A DNA stretch of 64,000 bases from Dugong dugon. Taxonomy: Eukaryota; Chordata; Mammalia; Sirenia; Dugongidae. Shown here one piece after another: positions 56,086 to 64,000 of the stretch. Position numbers and translations under genes: made by a program. How positions within the stretch are numbered: position 1 is the stretch's first letter; each line of letters begins with the position of its first letter. The stretch is taken from assembly GCA_030035585.1 (NCBI GenBank), contig CM057482.1, forward strand, positions 42,389,501 through 42,453,500, given 5' to 3'. A model generated the notes under the pieces. The model made no database searches. It was not told the DNA's origin and worked only from the letters and a program-made list of their open reading frames with translations.

Positions 56086-57459
56086 CTAGACTGTACTATA
56101 GTGCACAAAATGTCCTAAAAGAGAAGAGAGATTAACCTGTGTTCTAGCACATCTAAAGCAAGTTAAGAGTTAGAGACCCATCCTTGAGATTGATTCTTTC
56201 CTTTGTTCTCCCCTTGATTTTTCTCACAATTCTTTGTTATGCTATTCCAGGAACAATGATAGACCTTTGAGAAGGGTGGGGGAGATCAATAAGAAAGACC
56301 TTGCCCATTTTTATACTCTTCCTTCTTGCAGTTGTCCTTCCACAGGGCTGATAGGCTGAACAATCTTAAAACTCAGCTGTGGTCTTCCTTTCAGAGGACT
56401 ACAGCCAACCCACATATCCTGCAGTTCACATTTTCAAACCTACATTGTTTGTAATTCCTAACGAGGACTCTCAGCTTTGTTGTCATATTGTAGTTTTATG
56501 GTTAATAAAACATATCTTGATCCAAATATGTCTTTAGTGCCATGCTTTACTCATGTGACATGACACATATTAACGAGTACCTGCTTTGGAGCCATATGTC
56601 CCGCAGAAATGATTAGGTTTCTTTATTTATCCTTAGTTTGAAAAGAAAAATTCCATATGCTCTGACCTTATGACACCTAAACCTTGTCCATACAGTTAAA
56701 ACAGGGAAACTAGCTATTGGATACCATGAAGATAAGACAGCTGATAGATACACTCAAATGTTTCTGTTTGCACTAGTGTGGCCTTGTGGGGAGCCATAGC
56801 TTACTAATCAGGAATGCACAGGAGAGCTTTTTTTTTAATGCTTGTTAAATTTCCAAAATAAACCCAATAATAAGAAGATGCAGCTACAGTGCATTTATTT
56901 TTCATGCTGAGCACATATCATTATGCCATCATGTAAAAAATTGCACAAAGAAATTAAGAAAAAAAATTACCACATGGATTGCTTAATGGCCCTCTTCCTG
57001 CCTACCCATGGAGTTGTCTGAGAAAGGAGAAAACATGAGCACTGGTCAGGCCCTTTGGGTGAGGAGGCTTCTCACCACGTGAGAGTGCCAGGTTGACCTG
57101 GGTTTCTGTGGAGCAGGCTTTGGCAGGACACCAGAGAGAGGGCATTTCATAATCAAGGACTTACACCAGAGGATACTGAGCTGACAAGTCACTAATGGGA
57201 ATCAGAGACGAGAAAGTAAGGGAATTTATTCCACAGACCAAGACTTCTGAGAAGAAAGTAACTTCACTTCAAGATGTTTCCTTCTTATTTTTGCTTTCTT
57301 TTTATTTTACCTGAGGCACGTTTATTTTCACTAGATTTTACAATGTATCATATTGTCTGTCTTGGGTGCTCCTGAATACACGGAAACAGAAATTCCTCAC
57401 TAAGAATATACAAGTTATTTGGGGTGGGGAGGGATCCCAGTTTATGTAATAAAGACATA
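56086..57459. other. Non-coding; nothing recognised
   Basis: AT-rich, with no gene or clear repeat. Confidence 0.45.
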
Positions 57460-57464
57460 AAAAC

Positions 57465-57705
57465 AAAAATAGCTAACATTTATTGAGCACTTCTTGTGCC
57501 AAATGTCATGCTAAGAGCTATACATGAAATATATAATTCTCAAAACCTAGTATCTGGGTACAATTACCAAGTTCAATTTCAGTTGAGGAGATTGAAGCTA
57601 GAAAGGTAAATAACTTGTCTAAGGTCGCAGAGCAAGTAAGTAGCAAATCCAAGAAGCAAACTCCTGTAGACCACCCTCTTAACGCTGACACTAGTTTCTC
57701 CAAAT
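57465..57705 (+). repeat. MIR element
   Basis: TAGCTAACATTTATTGAGCA, then GAGGAGATTGAAGCTAGAAA, GTCTAAGGTCGCAGAGCAAG and CACCCTCTTAACGCTGACAC, is collinear with MIR. Confidence 0.85.
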
Positions 57706-57841
57706 GGCAGCAGCTCTGGCCTTGGTGTCCACCAGGAGCCATTGGTAGGGCCTGGGCCTCCATCTTAGCTACCATCAGAAAGGCTTTGGTGAGTCTGGAT
57801 GGGAGTGGCTGGGAGAAAGAGTTTTCACCCTTTGCATGTTT

Positions 57842-58186
57842 ATCGTTGTTGTTATCTGCCATCCAGTCTCCCCCACTCATGATGACCCCATGCAAAAATG
57901 AATGAAACACTGTCTAGTCCTGCACCAACCCCATGACTGGGGACTGGACCTTTGTGATGATGCATAGGGTTTTCATTGGATAACTTTTGGAAGTAGATGG
58001 CCAGGCCTTTGTCCCTAGTCAGTTTCAGGAGACTTTGCTGAAACCTGTTCAGCATCATAGCAACAAGCAAGCCTCCAGTGACAGAGGACTGGTGGCTTCA
58101 CTTGAGGTGCATTGGCCAGGAATAGAACCTGGGTCTCCCGCATGGGAGGCAAGAATTCTACCACTGAACCACCAATGTACCCATTG
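57842..58186 (-). mobile_element. tRNA-Gly-derived SINE with RTE-like parts
   Basis: On the minus strand the head reads CATTGGTGGTTCAGTGGTAG AATTCTTGCC, nearly a tRNA-Gly gene. It has A box TGGTTCAGTGG, a B-box-like GGTTCTATTCC and a tRNA-like end GGCCAATGCA. The body contains GCTGAACAGGTTTCAGCAAA, as in the copy at 41.93 kb. The tail is GGGGTCATCATGAGTGGGGG with a CAACAACAA end. Target-site duplication CCCTTTGCA at 57828-57836 and 58187-58195. Confidence 0.85.
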
Positions 58187-58195
58187 CCCTTTGCA

Positions 58196-59720
58196 CTTAG
58201 AACTATTTAAAAGTCTCTATTTCATATTAAAAACAAATTAAAATCCATTTTAAAAAGCCACTCAAGGAAAGAATTCTCAACTTTGGATATGATCCTGAGG
58301 TAATGGCTTCACTGTAAACTGTGTTTGGCCCTATGTTAAGAGGTGAAATCATGATCGCCTATGTTCTTGATGCATCAGAAACAGCCATGTTCAGGACTGA
58401 CCCACCTGGTTTGAAAGTGGTGGGAACAGTACTTAAAGATTCTTAGGTTCGTGGGCTGCTCAAGCCTTCATGCTGGCTGCTCCAACCCTTCCCAGCTTCA
58501 TACACTTGCTATCCTGTTCCTCAGAGGCTCAGCAGAGACCCCCACACTGGTGGTCCATTTTGCTCTCTGAGTTCACTGTGGTGAGACAGTGCTTGGGAGT
58601 TAAGAGGAGAAAAAGAAGGGGGATAAAAGAACAAAGAATGATTATGAGGAAGGAACAAAAGATGAAGGAAAGGGAAGGTGGAAGAGAGGAAGAAAATAGC
58701 TTGATGGGACAAATCAGGAAGTTGATGTCTTCCCATTAAAAGCCTGGTCTTGGCAAGTGATTCCCAAGAAAGAAGGAAAGACACCTTCAGATTTTCCAAT
58801 AAAGATTGGGGTGGAATTTTTCCTTATCCCTCTTCACTTCAAACCCTGGAAGGTACGCTAAACCAAAAAGGGGAATAGTTTGTGTCTGCTACCATTTCCT
58901 GCACCCTTGCCACCAGGCCTGGTAGATACCATCAATCATAGAACATATCCATCTGTGTGCCTGTCACTTGAGCTGTTCCCTGTGGTCAGGAAAGCAGACA
59001 ACAGGCAAATGCCAAACATTTGACTGTGTGTGTCTTCAGTGGTGGCTGGGTAGAGAAGTTACTTGTCTTTGCCTACATGTTAATTTTTAATTTTCACCAA
59101 ATCTAATTTACTCTTACAGGATGAAGCAGCATGTTTACAGAGAATGGAGAAAACAAATGCAATTCCATGTGGCTTTCTTGCTGAACTGAAGACATTAGAG
59201 GTTTTAATATCTTTGAGCAGTGTTGATATAGCAGAAACACACACATACATACACCCTGCATCTGACACAGTGAATGGAGAATTGGGGGCTATCTGCACAA
59301 CCTGTGTTTCTGTCTAATCAGTTGAGGAATGATTGGTTGTAAATATACAATCAGCCAGTACTAGCATCTTATTTTGTTGTGTTATACAGAAATGGCTTAA
59401 CACTAGAAATTTCTAATTTTTTTTTCCTGAGGATATTGTACTGATGAACTCTGATATGCAGAGCAATTTCCTATGTTATGAAATATTATTTTCAACATGA
59501 AATTTTGTTCTGGATATATGGACACCTCAAGCACCCCAATGATTTAATTACTGGCTTCATGTAAATTCCCAAAGAAGCAGGACTGATGTCTCCTTCCAAG
59601 GCTAACTAAGCTTTCAGAGACGTGCCTGACTCCGCTCTGAAGAGTCAGAAGGCTGGTGGCTGCCTTCTTCAGGGTTCCTTTGAGGTTTTCCAGGTTGAAT
59701 CTTTAACCTGAAGGGGGTCA
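58196..59720. other. Non-coding; nothing recognised
   Basis: A purine-rich stretch at about 58598-58700, otherwise no gene or clear repeat. Confidence 0.45.
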
Positions 59721-59971
59721 TACCAAAAACCAATCCCTTTACCGTTGAGTTGATTTGGACTTATAGTAGCCTTATAGGACAGAGTAGAACTGTCCCATAG
59801 GGTTTCCAAGGCTGTAGTCTTTTACAAAAGCAGACTGCCACATCTTTCTCCCATGAAGCAGTGCTGCTGGGTTGAAACTGCTGACCTTTCGACCTTGCTG
59901 GCAGGTAGGTTTGAACCACCTACCCTTTGGTTAGCAGTTGAGCACTTAACGACTTTGCCACCAGGGCTCTT
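59721..59971 (-). mobile_element. AfroSINE, full-length subtype with internal duplication
   Basis: Plus text begins with the tail complement ACCGTTGAGTTGATTTGGAC. It keeps the middle segment (CTGTAGTCTTTTACAAAAGC and CACATCTTTCTCCCATG) and ends with CACTTAACGACTTTGCCACC AGGGCTCT. The B-box region is present twice: GGGTTGAAACTGCTGACCTT and GGTTTGAACCACCTACCCTT, about 45 bp apart. The copy is therefore longer than the other full-length copies. Confidence 0.9.
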
Positions 59972-60519
59972 TTATCCCTAAATGCAAACTCCAGAAGGTT
60001 TGATCCTATTTCTAGGAAGTGAATTAACAATACTTTAAAGGTCTCCAAATATCAGGAAGTAAACAATATGCTCCACCTCTACCTTCTCCTTCTGATTCCA
60101 AGACACATGTTAGGATTAGAGAACACAAATCCAGAGTTTGGTTTTACTTGTTTTTTTTTTCAGTAATAGAGGTGAACTTGGGCTGTCTACCCCACCCACT
60201 CTTGTTGGAGTTTCTTGCCCCTATCCAGTGCTATGAATTCATGAAAGGGCAGGGCATGAGTTACGATCACAGGACAAAGTAAAGCTGACTGGGTGACAGC
60301 CTTAACTTTGGCTTCATTCAAGCCATCTTCAACCAACCTTTGGATCCAGACATGAAGAGCTACCAAATGGAACTCCATCTCGAAGGATGAATTTCCTTCC
60401 CAGGTGAATATTGCACTAATTTCCACTGGCTTCCTGAACAAAGCAACAAAACCACCTCCTGTTTCCCAAAGGCCTTCTCTGGTTGAGCACCATGCCGACA
60501 GCTTCACATGCTTTGTGTA
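59972..60519. other. Non-coding; nothing supported
   Basis: A 106-codon minus-strand frame (60187-60507) has no recognisable domain. With no splice or conservation evidence it is not called. Confidence 0.4.
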
Positions 60520-60605
60520 ATTTCAACCCTTCTCACAATCCTAGAAATATTGTTACCCTGTTCACAGATGAAGATCCTGAGACTTAGAGAGGTTAGGCAA
60601 CAACA
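60520..60605 (+). repeat. MIR remnant
   Basis: CTGTTCACAGATGAAGATCC and TGAGACTTAGAGAGGTTAGG are MIR core sequence. Confidence 0.75.
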
Positions 60606-60614
60606 CCATAAACA

Positions 60615-60850
60615 ACAATAACGGTGCTTTATACTGATTGAGAACTTATTTATTCTGGGAACAACAAAAACACTTTACATATATTATTTCATGAATCTTC
60701 AAGCAAGTTTGTAACGTAAGGACTATTAATATATTCATTTTACAGGTGAATAAATTGAGGTCCAGAGAGTTAAATGACGTGTCCAAAGTCAACAAATGCA
60801 TTACATAAGAGTGTAGGAGTCCACCTCACTCCGTAGTCTTTGATCTTCAT
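60615..60850 (+). repeat. MIR element
   Basis: A second MIR directly downstream: CACTTTACATATATTATTTC, then TTCATTTTACAGGTGAATAA, ATTGAGGTCCAGAGAGTTAA and GTCCAAAGTCAACAAATGCA. Confidence 0.85.
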
Positions 60851-61579
60851 TGCTACTGTTTCCAGCAGTGTAGTGGAATAAAGATGAACTAAAAATTAAT
60901 CTGTCAAGTTTATGCAGTTTATTTCATTAAGAAGAGAAGGGAAGACATAAGACAAAGGAGGAGGACAATAAATTTTCTTATGTGTAGAAGTTGAAAGATT
61001 TGAAAATTCGAAAAACAGAATATTATTAATAATCACATCCCAAAAAACAGTTAAGGGAAAATCCCTTTGGTGTTAACAAAAATTGACTGCTTTGGTTTCA
61101 TAGTAAGGGTTTTGTTTTTGTTTGTCTTTGTTTTTTATAAAAATTTGAAAACTTACTTAAAACAACTTTAATAATTGTGTAAGTAAAGAGTTAAACAATA
61201 AGAGGGTGTCAGATCCTGGGCTATTACAAAGATGGTTTTCTTCTTAAGCTTATGTTTCTATACATTGTTTTCTAAGAACACCCAGGAAGTGAGAATCATC
61301 AGCGTGACTAGTAACGTGGGACTGTAAGGATTATGCATAAAGGTGAAAGAAGAGACAAGTACATTTATTTATCTGATAGTCACTAGTTATGTGATAAAAC
61401 GTGACATTCTCTACTGAGGACAAGAGGGTCACTTCCGACTTTGAACCAGGGATTCTCAGGTTTGATTCTTACAATTATTACTTCCTCATATTCAGTATTT
61501 AAACACATTCAGCTCACTCAGTCTATGGGGGAGGAGGGATGAAAATAAGGACGTTTCCTTTGAGAAAGGAAAGATATAC
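60851..61579. other. Non-coding AT-rich; nothing recognised
   Basis: No gene or clear repeat. Confidence 0.45.
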
Positions 61580-62424
61580 GGAAATACAAGAAGCTGGACT
61601 ATATGAAGAAAAAGGTAGCATCAGGATTGGAGGAAGACTCATCAACAACCTGCAATACGCAGGTGAAACAACCTTGCTTGCTGAGAGTGAACAGAACTTG
61701 AAGCACTTACTGTAGAAGATGAAAGACTACAGCTTTCAGTAGGGATTATATCTCAACATAAAGAAAACGAAAACCCTCACAAGTGGACAAATAAGCAACA
61801 CCATGATAATTGGAGAAAATATTGAAGTTGTCAAGGATCCCATTTTACTTGGTTCTACCATCACCCATGGAAACAGTAGTCAAGAAATCAAACGACGGAT
61901 TACATTGGGTAAGTATGCGGCAAAAGACCTCTTTAAAGCATTAAAAAGCAAAGATGTCACCTTGAGGGCCAAGGTGCACCTGACCCAAGTCATGATATTT
62001 TCAATTGCCTCATATGCATGAGAAACCTGGACAATGAATAAGGAAGACCGAAGAAGAACTGATGCACTTGAATTACGGAGTTGGCGAAGAATATTGAATA
62101 TACTGTGGACTGCCAGAAGAACAAATAAGTCTGTCTTGGAAGAAATACAGCCAGAATGCTCCTTAGGAGCAAGGATGGTGAGACTATATCTCACATACTT
62201 TGGACATGTTATCAGGAGAAGGACATCATGCTTGGTAAAGTAGAGGGTCGGTGAAAAAGACGAAGACCCTCAATGAGATGGATTGACACAGTGGTTGCAA
62301 CAATGGGCTCAAACATAGTGATGATTGTGAGGATGGCACAGGACAGGGCAGTGTTTTGCTTTGTTGTACATAGGGTTGCTGCAAGTCGGAACCAACTCGA
62401 TAGCACCTAACAACAACAACAATA
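61580..62424 (+). mobile_element. RTE/BovB-type LINE, 3' part, 5'-truncated
   Basis: It starts inside the reverse-transcriptase region (AAGCTGGACTATATGAAGAA, GGATTGGAGGAAGACTCATC) and runs to the 3' end (GTTGCTGCAAGTCGGAACCA then CAACAACAACAA). An open stretch at 61803-62021 encodes part of the RT C-terminal region, including LLGSTITHGNSSQEIKRRI. It is collinear with the complement of 43.65-44.76 kb, without that copy's L1 insertion. Stops interrupt the frame. Confidence 0.93.
61803..62021 (+). pseudogene. RTE reverse-transcriptase C-terminal fragment
   Basis: A 72-codon open piece within the RTE, containing GSTITHGNSSQEIKRRITLG and KALKSKDVTLRAKVHL. This corresponds to the conserved post-RT segment of RTE/BovB polyproteins that precedes the region where the protein ends. 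It is not a host gene, and the upstream frame is broken by stops. Confidence 0.8.
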
Positions 62425-64000
62425 AAGACCTTTTGGCTTATTTTATTTGTCGAGATTAATATGACCATCTTATGGAAGTCTAAGTATCTTCCATGGAATT
62501 TTATTCTTATACTTAGACGACAACCTGATAAAGCCCAAGATGAGCTCCAGGAGAGGTGCAGTTACATATGGTACCACTCGGAACCAAAGGATGGCAGCCT
62601 ACTTCCAAGCTGTGGACCTGTATCAATCTTCCCTTCTCCAGCATCTCCATTTCTGCCCTCTTTCCCTGCCAGCACTCACACATGTGCACAGTCATCACAG
62701 GAGGGAGGGAAGTTTATTCTCCATAAACAATTCTCTCTTTGGCCACTCATTGAGCCTGCCAACCAGGTTGCCAATTCTGATGTAGACACCTGTCCATTTG
62801 GAACGGGAATGAAAACAGCCACTCATTTCCTAGAAACCATCAAACACCCTGTCAGGGAACAACAGCTCTCTGTTAACTGCAATCTGGACCAGACATGAAC
62901 TGGTCACATCGATAGCCAATTACCAATCTCCCAAGTCATTCCACTGCCTTCTAGTTGATGAAAGTTTCAGATCACGTTGCTAAAATGTAGGATGAGGAGG
63001 GTTAGCTTTTAATGATGGTGATAATAAGCTGCTAAAACTTTAATTTTTGTTAAGCTACTGGGTTTTTCAAAAACAATACTCTCAAGAACTTGCAAGTAAG
63101 AGAGCAAAATCTATCCATATTTGAAGGTGGGTTCCTGGTTGACATCGTCATTATTTTGACAACAACAACGAAATGATTTCCAACCACATCAATACTGGAT
63201 TCTGGGAAACAGGCATAATTTCAAACAGAAGAAAATATATTTTATTCTCTCTCTCTGTGTTGGGGAGCTCTTTAGCTTGTCACCTTTGTTCTTTGTTCTT
63301 TGTCTTATAAGACACTGCCCTGCTCTTTCTAAGTATGACACCTCACTGAATTTTGGGGGAAAAATATTTTAGGTCAGTACTGCCTGCTGCTTTCAGATGA
63401 AATGCTACCCTCGAAGTAAACTTTTTGAGAAGCGTGAGCATCCCGTTTAGGAGCTCCTGCCTGGAGAAGACTGGAGACTAATGTGGGTTTAATGTTGTTA
63501 TGAGCCAGGCAGCTGAGTGGGGTAACAATACGAGTCTGTTAGACATGTCTTCTGGGTTGTCACGTTCAATTTGCGCATGACCTCCTGGCCAAAAAATGGG
63601 AAAGAAGTGGTAGAATGTGGGACTGAAAGCTCATATTATTGCTTTGACAGCTTCACTCATCTAGAAGTAATGCAAAATGCAATTTATATTTATACACTTT
63701 GACCTCCTGCACAGAGAGGGAAAGTATCTAATGATGGGCCGAGGTAGTGGAGGAAGAAACAGATCTAATACAGCTGGAATTTGTCTACATTTTTGCTTTT
63801 CAACCATTCAATTACAGTCAAAAGATAAATGAAACCCGAAGAGTACACTGGTGAGGTAGTGACAAGATTATTTTATAGAGACTGAGTTCTGGCTTTGAGT
63901 CTTGGCAAAGGTGGCTGCAACACGCCTTATTTCACTGGAGACAGATAATCTGCCTGCTCCCAGCGGACAAAGGCCCTCTGCTTGTAGGTGCATCATTATG
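62425..64000. other. Unique non-coding sequence
   Basis: No gene or repeat was recognised. The stretch at about 63480-63760 has no repeat character and contains AGTAATGCAAAATGCAATTT (POU/C/EBP-like) and TTGTCACGTTC, so it could be a distal regulatory element. Evidence is weak. Confidence 0.4.

Noticed and set aside
58081..58180. Functional tRNA-Gly gene (minus strand)
   Set aside because: The tRNA-like head is joined to a SINE body with RTE-like tail and target-site duplication, so it is a SINE, not a tRNA gene.
60187..60507. 106-codon minus-strand open frame
   Set aside because: Composition looks protein-like but no family was recognised and no promoter or splice evidence was seen.
1..64000. 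CRISPR arrays, operons, prophage or plasmid features
   Set aside because: The sequence is mammalian; no regularly spaced direct repeats or bacterial gene organisation were seen.

Overview
The window looks like a stretch of afrotherian mammal nuclear genome, most likely elephant or another paenungulate. The main evidence is repeat content: at least eight tRNA-derived AfroSINE copies, several of them carrying the ~44-45 bp internal deletion known from the hyrax/sirenian/proboscidean lineage; a long RTE/BovB-type LINE with further 3' fragments; and a 7.6 kb L1. No protein-coding exon of a host gene could be supported anywhere. The long open frames in the GC-rich third are CpG-island artefacts (Pro/Arg/Ala/Gly-rich, overlapping on both strands, no recognisable domain).

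Region 1 (1 to about 21.8 kb) is almost free of interspersed repeats; only one short MIR remnant was seen, near 4.7 kb. GC-rich, CpG-rich blocks (about 3.6-4.7, 5.9-6.8, 9.05-9.55, 10.66-11.0, 11.95-12.76, 13.03-13.52, 17.15-18.9 and 19.83-20.85 kb) alternate with AT-rich blocks that look like conserved non-coding elements (about 3.1-3.35, 5.27-5.48, 6.8-7.03, 8.64-8.9, 10.38-10.66, 13.9-14.66 and 15.54-15.9 kb). These carry homeodomain, PBX/MEIS, POU, FOX, TCF and E-box style motifs. Repeat exclusion plus many CpG islands plus homeodomain-rich AT blocks is typical of the regulatory neighbourhood of a developmental transcription-factor gene. The locus could not be named from sequence alone.

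Region 2 (about 21.8-43.6 kb) starts abruptly with a palindromic hAT-like MITE and an AfroSINE, then becomes AT-rich gene-desert-like DNA with MIR, L2-like, AfroSINE and LTR-like relics, microsatellites, a 215 bp near-palindrome at 38.8-39.0 kb and a tRNA-Gly-derived SINE at 41.9 kb.

Region 3 (about 43.6-56.1 kb) is dominated by LINEs. A minus-strand RTE of about 3.65 kb is itself interrupted by a truncated L1 and by two AfroSINE fragments. A plus-strand RTE 3' fragment follows. Then comes an essentially full-length plus-strand L1 (5' UTR with a YY1-type site, broken ORF1, broken ORF2, 3' UTR) inserted into an older MIR with a 12 bp target-site duplication.

Region 4 (about 56.1-64 kb) holds MIRs, a second tRNA-Gly SINE, an AfroSINE with an internal duplication, another RTE 3' portion and unique sequence. 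The elements form one working network: the AfroSINE and tRNA-Gly SINE 3' tails resemble the RTE 3' end, and two SINEs share a segment with the RTE 5' region, so they were probably mobilised by the RTE. All family names come from recognition by eye and have not been checked by a search.
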